Of a stretch of 64,000 nucleotides of DNA, positions 43,975 through 53,191 are shown piece by piece (position 1 is the stretch's first letter; each line of letters begins with the position of its first letter). The notes below the pieces were generated by a model. The model searched no databases, was not told the DNA's origin, and saw only the letters and a program-made list of their open reading frames with translations. A program made the translations under genes and the position numbers. Source of the DNA: Nostoc sp. XA010 (lineage in GTDB: Bacteria > Cyanobacteriota > Cyanobacteriia > Cyanobacteriales > Nostocaceae); NCBI RefSeq assembly GCF_020829625.1, contig NZ_JAIVFX010000022.1:37861-101860 (forward strand), read 5' to 3'.

Positions 43975-44985
43975 GGTTATTTACTCCTCTGTAACCTCAT
44001 CAATTTATTGGTATCAAGTCTAGATATTCAGACCCATAGCCATTTCACACTGCTAATCAATCAATTAGCAATACTGATGAATTTTGGTCTATGATACATT
44101 ACAAGTCAATTCTTGGAGATAATAAACCCAAAATCAACCCACTCCCTAATAATAACATCATCAGTAGTGACAAATCAATTACCTCAAGTATCATTACCAT
44201 ATTTTTTAAACCAATTACACTGCTTTATTATTGATATTTGCATATCTGTGAAACATAATTATTATTGATTTACTTATCTAATACACTTTATGAGTAAATT
44301 AAACATTGCCCCGATAATGATTTTATTACAAAAAACAACTTAATAACACCAAATCTCTAAACTAATCGTAATTTAAAATTATTAAACCACAAATTAACAA
44401 TTTATTATGATTACCACTATTTAGGTTATATTTTAATTTTATGGAATATCAACTTATTAAATCTAAAATGCCCATTTATTACTCCTAACTTTTTACTAAA
44501 TAATCCAATCATATCAAGTTGGCTACGTAGAATGCTAGCTATCAAAAAAGCACTTATCCAGCTTATTATACTTAAGAAAAGCTTTCTTGGAGCACTTCAA
44601 ATGGGGGTGCGCCAACCACTACAAAAGAAACAAGCCAAATCCTTTTCCCTTCTACTTCCACCAAAACAGCATAGCTGCCTTGCTTCTTGAAAATCCAGTT
44701 AAATACTTGTAATTAGGGATTTAGGACGGCAAAGACGCAGGTATCTATGATAGTGCTTGTGTCATACTGAACGCAGACATCTGTATTGGGTGCAGTATTA
44801 TCAATGTAATTACTCTTAGCGACATTTTTTTAACTAAAAGGTAGTAATATTGGTCACATTAACACCAGGGATAATACTTGGCAAGATAGCAACACCTGCG
44901 ATCGCAACTAATTATCTTAATTGAAGCAAAAATACTTACTACGCTTAGTGAGAGTAAATTCGTTGGAATCTCTTTGAAGCAAGAA
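43975..44985. other. long AT-rich non-coding region upstream of the sigma factor gene
   Basis: About 1 kb without a credible gene. On the minus strand between about 44590 and 44820, short frames translate to coding-like text (KQGSYAVLVEVEGKRIWLVS) with stops between, possibly a decayed gene I cannot name. It must also hold the sigma-factor promoter. The rest looks like low-complexity A/T. Confidence 0.4.
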
Positions 44986-45060
44986 CCCCACGGCTTTCCG
45001 TTAGAATGAGCGAACGCAAAAGCGTGTCCTAAGACAAGCGAGAGTTTAACAGTCGTGGGA
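44986..45060. mobile_element. IS200/IS605-like end hairpin, interrupted
   Basis: Arms CCCCACGGCTT (44986-44996) and AGTCGTGGGA (45051-45060) would make a hairpin like those at IS200/IS605 right ends, preceded by GAATCTCTTTGAAGCAAGAA, a lead-in I associate with such ends. About 54 bp separate the arms instead of a few bases, so the hairpin seems opened by an insertion. MITE family A copy 2 begins two bases later. Confidence 0.4.
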
Positions 45061-45061
45061 G

Positions 45062-45184
45062 TATAGGACTAATACTTGATTGCGTGAAAAAACTCCGTAC
45101 AGATCAAAAAGCCTTCTTGACTGTTGCCTATTGCCTCTTGCCTGCCCACGCAAATAAATTCAAAAATCAAAGCGGATTGCTATA
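45062..45184. mobile_element. MITE-like element (family A, copy 2)
   Basis: A 123-bp segment with ends TATAGGACTAATACTTGATT and (right end) AATCAAAGCGGATTGCTATA, inverted to each other and matching the 5157-5283 copy at the ends but not inside. Outer TA dinucleotides fit a TA target duplication. Its right edge coincides with the point where similarity of the RibD-type pseudogene stops. Confidence 0.65.
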
Positions 45185-45589
45185 TAATCATCACTTTAGT
45201 AAAAATTGGTTTAGAAAAGCATTCATCCTCGTTGCTGCGTAACCCGACATGAATTGTCTTTCCTACTTTTGTGAGAATGTCTAATCCTGGACCATTATTG
45301 CGGGGTCTGGATCAATTATAGATACATGGCGATCGCTAAAGCACATGTGGGTGTGCGTCCATGAAAAGAACAAGGTTCAAGAATTACATACATTTTCAAG
45401 AAGTTGAAAGCTTTGCCTTGAATTTGGTTAAGTGCGTCAGCCTCAGCATGGTGTTTTCCGGGTACTTGCGTGTATCCTTTACTATCTCTTGATATTTATG
45501 ATTACACAGCCTACTGGTGGGTTTGGCAAACATTCCGGCAAAGCTTTTCGGCTTTGAGCTAAAGCAGCTAGCATAAATATTTCATCCAT
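45185..45589 (-). pseudogene. degraded RibD-type cytidine-deaminase-fold gene
   Basis: Reading the minus strand from ATG at 45589: MDEIFMLAALAQSRKALPEC, then LPNPPVGCVIINIKR and two stops. In a shifted frame SKGYTQVPGKHHAEADALNQ, then MYVILEPCSFHGRTPTCALA, a stop, and in a further frame IIDPDP / NNGPGLDILTKVGKTIHVGL to KPIFTKV. The HAE zinc motif and PCxxxGRTPxC are hallmarks of the riboflavin-type deaminase domain (RibD N-terminal), and DPDPxNNGxG follows in that family. At least three frame disruptions are needed, so it is a dead gene. It ends exactly at the MITE at 45184. Confidence 0.8.
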
Positions 45590-45660
45590 GTTTTAACGTA
45601 AATTATCTAGATAAATTACACTACCAATAATTAATTATCTCTTGCTAAAAAAGTTTTATA

Positions 45661-46053
45661 TCAAAACTTAGTAACTGTCACACTAATACCAGAATCCAGT
45701 TTAGGAACCTTGAGATACTCAATTGGCTCAGTACTCTGAGAAGTTTGGGTATTTGTTGGCTTTTGACATTGCTTAAAGAAAGCACCTGGGTTATTGATGA
45801 ACTCAAGCGGATTAATCTTTTGGCATTCTTGCTCCTGTAGTAGCAAAATTGATTCAGCAGTTTCTTTGCGATTATTGCTGTGTCCAGTAAAATTACTCCA
45901 TGTAGTGTTAATCGTGGCTGGTTCCGTCAATAAAACTCCAGCCTGATTGTAATCGCCTGTTATGATGGGAGCATTTTCTTGGTTAGCATAGACACTCTGG
46001 GGGAGAGCGAGTATACTAATCACAAGCACTAAGGTAATAGAAGATAATTTCAT
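45661..46053 (-). CDS. small exported protein, function unknown
   Basis: A 130-residue protein with a clear signal peptide (MKLSSITLVLVISILALPQS, cleavage near VYA-NQ). The mature ~107 residues contain two Cys (QECQKIN, FFKQCQKP) that could form a disulfide, and end in LDSGISVTVTKF. No family recognised. It lies on the minus strand, isolated between the RibD-type pseudogene and the long leader of the polysaccharide locus. Confidence 0.6.
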   Translation of the reverse strand: MKLSSITLVLVISILALPQSVYANQENAPIITGDYNQAGVLLTEPATINTTWSNFTGHSNNRKETAESILLLQEQECQKINPLEFINNPGAFFKQCQKPTNTQTSQSTEPIEYLKVPKLDSGISVTVTKF

Positions 46054-47510
46054 AATTCAATACTCTTTACAGTTAATGTTAGTTTAATAATTAAAATTCC
46101 CTAGATACAGAAAGCAAAAAATAGCACCCTAGTTTTAATACTTCAGGCTAACACAGGTAGTAAGAAGTTTAACTAAACTTCATTAAAAATATAGTGAAGT
46201 TTATTTAGTCACATATAGAGTTTTGTCTAAAAAAAGACAGTTGACCAATCCATAGTCTAACCATGTCGGAATTTGAGACTCGTCTGTTCTATGCTTTCTG
46301 CTGCAACTGTGCTAACTCATATTCTTTTAGCCAGATTAATAAGTAAGTCAGCGTAAAACTTTGTTCTCGGCATAAAGCATCAGTGAAAATGATTTTACCG
46401 GAGTTTATTTTTATTCATATAGTTCAGTTTTATTCTCCAAACGTTAGTTACTAGCCGTTTATCTCTTATGCGTGTTACTATACACCTACATAGATAAGAC
46501 AACATATATATTGTTAGATAAACCTTACAAGGAGTATTTTGTGTCTGTTGCAGAATACAAATAAGGCGATCGCCAGTTTTGGATAAACCTAAAATACGGG
46601 ATATAAACTCAAGAGGGGACAATGTGCTGTCATTTCCACATATCAAGAAGTCTTTCACCAGTCTGGGCAAATTAAACTGGTTGTGAGTCTTTACAAGTTT
46701 GATACTCCAGTCACACAATTTTATTATGTCAGTCCCGTATCGTCCTCAAAATTGACCATTATTCTAAGCAAAAACTAATTATTGTTCAGAGCTTTTAAGC
46801 AGCAGCAGATCAGGTAAATATCCATCTAGTCTTTCTAGGCGTCTCTTATCACTGTCTCAAGCCTACCCTTAAACCAGTGAACAATTAACACTAAACAGTT
46901 AATAGGCGTATGGTGGAGGGTTTAAACCCTTCGATTAAAACTGATAACTGATAAAGTCGTTCCATTGCTTGTAGGCTGGCACAGTTATTTTATTGCTTAC
47001 CCTTAAGCAATTGATTTTTCTTGTCTTTTCAGAATCAGCAAAAAGGTAGCCAATACACTAGCATTTGTATGAATATTTTGTAAAGTTCTCCAAATCAGTG
47101 TTTTTACAGAATATGATGTTGATTACTAGATGATTAATCACTACTTTGATCAGCAGTAACACAAGGCTAAGTTAAACCAGCAATTAGTCTTTTTACTCTA
47201 GGTTTCTCAATCAAATTGATATTTGCATATTTCTGTAAAGGAGTTTGAATTGTAATGAAAGTGGGTTCGTAATTACAAATAATCAAAATTATGTACTATT
47301 TACTTTTTTGTGCAGAAGTGGAAGCCACTTACTGATAGTTAAAAATGTCTACTAACTTACTTCAGATATTGAACAACCTCAATAAAAAGGCATTAGTTAA
47401 CAATCAACGCAGATATTACATAGCAAAGTAGACTCCAGTACTAGTATCCGAAAATACTGAGAAATATCTCCTGCAAGTAACTCAACTTATTTATAAAATT
47501 TGTATATATT
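46054..47510. other. long non-coding region before the exopolysaccharide locus
   Basis: About 1.45 kb, AT-rich, with no convincing gene. A 107-codon minus-strand frame (46395-46718) lacks any domain or ribosome site. A short minus-strand stretch near 46265-46385 translates to coding-like text (FTDALCREQSFTLTYLLIWL), possibly debris. An ACTGATAACTGATAA direct repeat is at about 46939. It probably contains the promoter and leader of the 47.5-60.9 kb gene series. Confidence 0.4.
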
Positions 47511-49715
47511 ATGACAATGCAATCTTTACCACATGTTGAAGAAGTAAATATTCAGAAATACTTAGAAGTTATTCAAAGGCGTTGGCTACCTCTAGTCGGT
47601 ATTTTTGGCATAACTGTTACCCTTGGATGCTTGTATGCATTTTCACTAAAACCCTCATACAAGGCAGAAGGAAGTTTGATGATTAAGACCAATCGCTCTT
47701 CCTCACTCACAGGGTTATCAGAAGACATAGGACGCTTGGAAGCTTTGAATGCCAACGACAATCCCCTGGAAACTCAAGTGAGAGTTATTGGATCAAATCC
47801 AGTAATTGAGAAAACAATTAATTCCCTCACCCTCAAAGATAGCAAAGGCAAACTGCTCTCGATTCCAGACTTGGCAAAACAACTAAAAATAGAAGGAATC
47901 AAAGGCACTGATGTTGTACAAATTTCTTATAAAGGTGGCAATCCTGAACTAGCTGCCAAAATCGTCAATAAAGTTATCGACAGTTATATCGAGCTAAATA
48001 TCAAAGCTAATCAGAATGAAGCCCTGATAGCAAAAGATGTTCTCGTAACGGAAGTGCCCAGAGCTGAGGAAATTGTCAGAAGAGCCGAATCAAAACTGCG
48101 GCTATTTAAAGAAAAGAATAAAGTTGTTGTCTTGGGACAAGAAGCAAGCGCAGCAGTTGATACGATTTCCAAATTAGGAAACCAAATTTCTCAAGCTTTA
48201 GCTCAATTAGATGATGTCAAAGGTCGTTTAGAACAGTTAAGCAGTGAAGCTAAGATAGATTCAAAGCAAGGTGTAATCGTATCTGAATTAACTCAAGCAC
48301 CTGGAGTTCAGAAAGTGCTTGCCCAACTCCAAGAAACAGAAAGCCAACTGACACTAGAGCGTACACGTTTTTCACCTGAACACCCTACAATTACTAACTT
48401 ACAAGAAAAAGTCGTAGCTCTTCAGAGCTTGCTAAAACAACGTATAGGACAATTCGCTGGTACAGCGCAGATAACAGAAGGAAGTTTACAGGTTGGACAA
48501 CTGCGCCAAAGCCTAATAGCAGATATTACTCGTGCTCAGGCAGAACGCGTCGGTCTAGAAAGACAGATTGCCACACTTTTGCGACAGCAAGAGGCCTATA
48601 TCAAACGAGCAAATAATTTGCCAAAGCTAGAACAGAGTCAACGAGAGCTAGAACGGAAGCTACAAGCAGCTCAAACGACTTACGAAACACTCTTAAAGAA
48701 ACGCCAAGAAATTGATATTGCACAGAACCAAAAGATTCCTAATGCTCGTGTCATTTCCTATGCTTTAACCCCCGAGAAAGCAGAAGGACCTCGCAAAATT
48801 CTGTTTATTGTTGGTGGAGGAGGAATTGGCCTTTTCTTAGGTATCATTGTTGCCTTTGGTTTAGACTTAGTAGACCGCTCGGTGAAGACTGTTAAAGAAG
48901 CCAAAGAAGTAATGAAATACAGTGTTTTGGGAGTGATTCCGACACAAAGTAGAAATGGTAAAGATAATCCTTCTATAGCAGGACTCGATAGAGCTATTCC
49001 TAAAATCATTGGCAGAGATATTCCTTACTTCCCTCTTGGTAATGCATACCAAGTACTACAAGTAAACTTAAAGTTTCTCTGTTCTGATAAACCGCTAAAA
49101 AGCATTGTAATCACAAGTTCAGTTGCCAAAGAAGGAAAGTCTGACGTATCTGCAAATTTAGCTGTGACTATGGCTCAGGCAGGGCGGCGAGTCTTGTTAG
49201 TGGATGCAGATATGCGTAATCCCATGCAGCATCATATCTGGGGACTAACAAATGTAACAGGGCTAAGTAATGCCATTGCTGGTCAAGTTTCTTTAGATGC
49301 AGCAATACAAGAAGTAATGCCTAATCTTGAGGTTCTTACCTCTGGAATTTTGCCTCCTAATCCAGTAGCAATGCTAGATTCTCAACGCATGGCAACATTA
49401 ATTAGTAACTTTGCGATAGACTACGATTTTGTAATTTTTGATACTCCTCCTTTATCAGGAATAGCAGATGCTGCTGTTTTAAGTACCCTCACTGACGGAA
49501 TCTTATTAGTCGTTCGTCCTGGAGTAGTTGACTTGAACAGTGCGAATTCAGCTAAAGAGTTTTTAACTCAGTCAGGTCAGAAGGTGTTAGGGATAGTCAT
49601 CAATGGTGTGAATACCAAAAATGAACCTAATAGTTACTTTTATGACAACAAAAAACAACAAATTCAACAAGATTTAGTATCTAGCAGCTTAACAAAATTT
49701 TCCAAAGAGCGTTAA
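47511..49715 (+). CDS. Wzc-like polysaccharide co-polymerase / BY-kinase
   Basis: A 734-residue inner-membrane protein: N-terminal Wzz domain with TM1 at ~28-48 (RWLPLVGIFGITVTLGCLYA), long periplasmic coiled coils (about 170-410; QLDDVKGRLEQLSSEAKI), TM2 at ~427-450, then a cytoplasmic BY-kinase (about 505-720). Walker A is SSVAKEGKSDVSANLA (Lys543), Walker A' VLLVDADMRNP and Walker B FVIFDTPPLSG. The usual C-terminal Tyr cluster is reduced to SYFYDN. It controls chain length and export of the polysaccharide made by the downstream genes. The start lacks a clear Shine-Dalgarno. Confidence 0.9.
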   Translation: MTMQSLPHVEEVNIQKYLEVIQRRWLPLVGIFGITVTLGCLYAFSLKPSYKAEGSLMIKTNRSSSLTGLSEDIGRLEALNANDNPLETQVRVIGSNPVIEKTINSLTLKDSKGKLLSIPDLAKQLKIEGIKGTDVVQISYKGGNPELAAKIVNKVIDSYIELNIKANQNEALIAKDVLVTEVPRAEEIVRRAESKLRLFKEKNKVVVLGQEASAAVDTISKLGNQISQALAQLDDVKGRLEQLSSEAKIDSKQGVIVSELTQAPGVQKVLAQLQETESQLTLERTRFSPEHPTITNLQEKVVALQSLLKQRIGQFAGTAQITEGSLQVGQLRQSLIADITRAQAERVGLERQIATLLRQQEAYIKRANNLPKLEQSQRELERKLQAAQTTYETLLKKRQEIDIAQNQKIPNARVISYALTPEKAEGPRKILFIVGGGGIGLFLGIIVAFGLDLVDRSVKTVKEAKEVMKYSVLGVIPTQSRNGKDNPSIAGLDRAIPKIIGRDIPYFPLGNAYQVLQVNLKFLCSDKPLKSIVITSSVAKEGKSDVSANLAVTMAQAGRRVLLVDADMRNPMQHHIWGLTNVTGLSNAIAGQVSLDAAIQEVMPNLEVLTSGILPPNPVAMLDSQRMATLISNFAIDYDFVIFDTPPLSGIADAAVLSTLTDGILLVVRPGVVDLNSANSAKEFLTQSGQKVLGIVINGVNTKNEPNSYFYDNKKQQIQQDLVSSSLTKFSKER

Positions 49716-49791
49716 TCGGACAAATTGGAAAAGTGAATGTTGCTGCAAGTAAATCAACCTATCTTATTCCTAATGATGGAGGTATTTTTAC

Positions 49792-50736
49792 ATGGATAAA
49801 ATTAGAGCATCTTGTTTAATTAATAACTACAATTATGCTGAATTTGTTTCAGAGGCAATCGATAGTGCTTTAAACCAAACGGTTAAATTTGATGAAATTA
49901 TTATTATAGATGACGCATCTACAGATAATTCTGCGGAAGTCATCGCTAACTTTGCTCAGTTAGCCAATGTTAAATGTATCTTTAAAGAAAAAAACCAAGG
50001 GCAATTATCATCCTTTAATGAAGGTTTTTTAGCTGCAACCGGAGAGATTATATTTTTTTTAGATGCTGATGATATTTATGAACCTCAGTATTTAGAAAAC
50101 GCACTAAATTTTTATAGTAGACGTACTGAATGTGATTTTATATTTTGTGCATACAAAAAGTTTGGGGCAGTGGAAGGAGTTTTTCAAACTGATGCAGTTG
50201 ATTTAGATTTGGGTTATTCAGTAATTAGAACTTTATGCAATGGTGAATGGATTGGTTCTATAACTTCAACATTATCAATACGTAGAGAAATAATCAGAAA
50301 AATTTTACCTATTCCGAATATAGAAGATTGGCGTGTGAGGTCTGATGACTGTCTGGTATGGGGAGCCTCCTTGGTAGGGGCTAAAAAGTTTTATATGTCT
50401 AAACCTTTAGTCATGTATAGAATACATCAAAATAATCAGTATCATAACAATAAGTTTTTATATACAGACAAAAACTATGAATATAAAAGATTTTGGAAAC
50501 GCAATTCCTTCTTTAATTACATACTTCAAAAAAATAATTTAAGTTTACCGTTATTATTGGCTTTCACATCTCTTGAGGAGCTAAAAACAATCCCATGTCC
50601 AAAATCTCAGGATTTTATTTCATATTTGAAAATAATTTTTTTGTTTGAACATAATTTGTATTGGAAAATCAAGGGTATTCTTTTGTTGTTCAGCTACTTT
50701 ATCAAAATTTTCATGTCTGACAAATTAAACAAATAG
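49792..50736 (+). CDS. family 2 glycosyltransferase
   Basis: A 314-residue GT-A transferase. The N-terminal SCLINNYNYAEFVSEAIDSA and FDEIIIIDDASTDNSAEVI are the nucleotide-binding part; IIFFLDADDIYEPQYLENAL contains the DxD-type metal motif (DADD). A basic C-terminus with a hydrophobic stretch (KIKGILLLFSYFIKIFMSDK) may bind the membrane. A GGAGG sits 9 bases before the ATG. Second gene of the polysaccharide series; sugar specificity cannot be read. Confidence 0.87.
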   Translation: MDKIRASCLINNYNYAEFVSEAIDSALNQTVKFDEIIIIDDASTDNSAEVIANFAQLANVKCIFKEKNQGQLSSFNEGFLAATGEIIFFLDADDIYEPQYLENALNFYSRRTECDFIFCAYKKFGAVEGVFQTDAVDLDLGYSVIRTLCNGEWIGSITSTLSIRREIIRKILPIPNIEDWRVRSDDCLVWGASLVGAKKFYMSKPLVMYRIHQNNQYHNNKFLYTDKNYEYKRFWKRNSFFNYILQKNNLSLPLLLAFTSLEELKTIPCPKSQDFISYLKIIFLFEHNLYWKIKGILLLFSYFIKIFMSDKLNK

Positions 50737-50856
50737 TAACTAGTAACTATATAAAATACTGGTTTAACTTAATCTACTTTCAATAATTTAAGAAGCTAGC
50801 AAAAGTTTGCATTATGAAAGTTGATAAAGAGTATCACATGGTTAAATTAAAAGGCA

Positions 50857-52179
50857 ATGCTAAGTAAATTTAGGTTTCAAAGCTTATCAAAATTTAAATT
50901 TAGTTCTAATCTGCGTGCAATTATTGCCAATACAGGTTGGTTGTTTGCTGACCGCATTCTCCGTATGGGTGCAAGCTTGGTTATAGGAGTATGGATAGCA
51001 CGCTATTTAGGAGTACAGCAGTATGGCTTATTTAACTATATTTTAGCGTTTGTTAGTTTATTTAGTCCGATTTTTACTCTAGGACTAGACGATGTAGTGA
51101 TTCGTCATATTGTCCGTCAATCATCAAACAAAGAAGAAATTTTAGGAACCACTTTCTGGTTAAAATTTCTGGGTGGAATTGCTTCTGTCTTATTGGCAGT
51201 TGGTAGCATGTTTTTCTTAGGTGAGCATGAAACACTGAAGATATGGCTAGTTGCAATTTTAGCAATGGCAGGAATTTTTAGGGCAGTTGATACTATTGAA
51301 CTATGGTTTCAATCACAAGTGCAGTCGAAATACACCGTGATTGCTAAGAATATAGCCTTTCTGCTAAATAGTCTCATTAAAATAGCACTGATTTTAACAA
51401 AAGCCCCATTGTTAGCTTTTGCTTGGGTAACATTAGCAGAATTTGCAATGAGTGCAATCGGTTTGCTGATTGTTTATCAAGTCAAAGTATCTTCATTATT
51501 GTTATGGCGTTGGAGTTTTTCTACTGCTAAAACTCTTTTAAGAGAGAGCTTACCTCTGATTTTTTCGGGGTTCGCTATCATGATTTTTATGAAAATCGAT
51601 CAGGTAATGTTAGGTCAAATGACCGGAAATAATGAGGTTGGGATTTATTCTGCTGCTGTCCGTATCTCGGAAATTTGGTATTTTATTCCGGCGGCTATTG
51701 TCTCTTCAGTTGCTCCTTCAATTTATGCGGCTAAAGAAAAATCAGAAAGTCTTTATTATCAGCGAATAGGGCAATTACTTCGTCTCCTTACGTGTATATC
51801 TATTGCAATTGCTCTGCCAATGACATTCCTATCCGACAAGATAATTATGGTGATGTTTGGAAGTGGATATGCGGAAGCAGGGCCAATACTAGCAATCCAT
51901 ATTTGGACTTCTTTATTTGTATTTATGGGTCTTGCAACATCACCGTGGTTTATTGCTGAAGGTTTGAATCACGTCTCTTTAGGTAAGACTTTATTTGGAG
52001 CCATACTCAATATCATTCTTAATTTCTTACTTATTCCAAAATATGCAGGTTTTGGGGCTGCGATCGCAACAATAATATCTCAAGCTGCTGCTGCTTTTCT
52101 ATGCAATGCGTTTGATAAGAGAACAGAAAAAATATTCAAGATTCAGGTGCGATCGCTTCTCCTTTTTTATAAAAATTAA
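50857..52179 (+). CDS. polysaccharide flippase (Wzx/RfbX-like)
   Basis: A 440-residue protein with about twelve hydrophobic helices typical of the MOP superfamily: NTGWLFADRILRMGASLVIG at the start, GLDDVVIRHIVRQSSNKEEI, MIFMKIDQVMLGQMTGNNEV (a typical Wzx stretch) and the late pair GFGAAIATIISQAAAAF. It moves lipid-linked repeat units across the inner membrane. Its position between glycosyltransferases and ahead of the ligase/polymerase-like gene supports a Wzx/Wzy pathway. Confidence 0.9.
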   Translation: MLSKFRFQSLSKFKFSSNLRAIIANTGWLFADRILRMGASLVIGVWIARYLGVQQYGLFNYILAFVSLFSPIFTLGLDDVVIRHIVRQSSNKEEILGTTFWLKFLGGIASVLLAVGSMFFLGEHETLKIWLVAILAMAGIFRAVDTIELWFQSQVQSKYTVIAKNIAFLLNSLIKIALILTKAPLLAFAWVTLAEFAMSAIGLLIVYQVKVSSLLLWRWSFSTAKTLLRESLPLIFSGFAIMIFMKIDQVMLGQMTGNNEVGIYSAAVRISEIWYFIPAAIVSSVAPSIYAAKEKSESLYYQRIGQLLRLLTCISIAIALPMTFLSDKIIMVMFGSGYAEAGPILAIHIWTSLFVFMGLATSPWFIAEGLNHVSLGKTLFGAILNIILNFLLIPKYAGFGAAIATIISQAAAAFLCNAFDKRTEKIFKIQVRSLLLFYKN

Positions 52180-52232
52180 TCTTTTTTATCTAACTTTCAC
52201 TTTTCTCAAGACATTAGCCAAGTTAATCAAAA

Positions 52233-53159
52233 ATGCAAACACCAGTAACTTTTATTATTTTCAAGCGGCCACAAACAACAGAGAAAGTTTTTGAAGCTAT
52301 TCGCCAAGCCAAACCAACCAAACTTTTTGTAATTGCAGATGGCGCCCGCACAGATCGCGAAGGTGAGCCAGAAAAGTGTGAAGCAACTCGAGCAATTATT
52401 GAAAGAGTTGATTGGGACTGTGAAGTTATCAAGAATTATTCTGATATCAACTTAGGTTGTGCGAAACGAGTATCTAGTGGTTTAGATTGGGTATTTAATA
52501 ATGTTGAAGAGACAATTATTTTAGAAGATGATTGTATTCCTCATTCAAGTTTTTTCAGATATAGTGAAGAACTGCTAGAAAAATATAGAAACGATACCAG
52601 AGTTGCCACAATCTCTGCTCAAAATCTTCAGGTTGGACGACAACGCACAAATTACAGTTATTATTTTTCTCGTTACAGCCACTGCTGGGGTTGGGCAAGT
52701 TGGAGACGTGCTTGGCAACATTATGATTTAACCATCAAACTCTGGAAAGAGGTGCAAGCAGAAAATATTTTACATGATATTCTTGCAGATCACAAAGCAA
52801 TAAATTATTGGCGAAGAATATTTCAATCTGTTTATAACAATCCTACAGGTATAACCTGGGATTATCAATGGACATTTGCTTGCTGGATGCAGGGCAGCTT
52901 AAGTATTATTCCGAATGTCAATTTAGTTTCTAATGTTGGTACTGGTGCAGACGCAACTCATTTCACTTCCAACCAAAAATTTTCGTTTATCAATATGTCG
53001 ATGGAAGCAATGGAATTTCCTCTAAAGCATCCACCGTTTATTGTGAGGAATAGAGAGGCAGATAATTTTACCCAAAAAACAGTTTATAGAGCAACTGTAT
53101 TGGATATTTTTAAAGAAGAATTGAAAAAGAAAATAAATTACTCAAACTTAAAAACCTAG
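52233..53159 (+). CDS. GT-A-fold glycosyltransferase
   Basis: A 308-residue protein starting TPVTFIIFKRPQTTEKVFEA, a strand-helix start seen in GNT-I-like or family 2-like transferases. TIILEDDCIPHSSFFRYSEE contains the acidic metal motif (EDDC), and YSHCWGWASWRRAWQHYD is a conserved aromatic block of this group. Soluble; probably works at the cytosolic face on lipid-linked acceptors. It follows the flippase gene by 53 bp. Confidence 0.82.
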   Translation: MQTPVTFIIFKRPQTTEKVFEAIRQAKPTKLFVIADGARTDREGEPEKCEATRAIIERVDWDCEVIKNYSDINLGCAKRVSSGLDWVFNNVEETIILEDDCIPHSSFFRYSEELLEKYRNDTRVATISAQNLQVGRQRTNYSYYFSRYSHCWGWASWRRAWQHYDLTIKLWKEVQAENILHDILADHKAINYWRRIFQSVYNNPTGITWDYQWTFACWMQGSLSIIPNVNLVSNVGTGADATHFTSNQKFSFINMSMEAMEFPLKHPPFIVRNREADNFTQKTVYRATVLDIFKEELKKKINYSNLKT

Positions 53160-53191
53160 TGGTAAATCTAGTAAATTTATAAATACAATAC

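Noticed and set aside
46395..46718. 107-codon minus-strand frame before the polysaccharide locus
   Set aside because: No recognised domain, poor start context, and composition like surrounding non-coding DNA.
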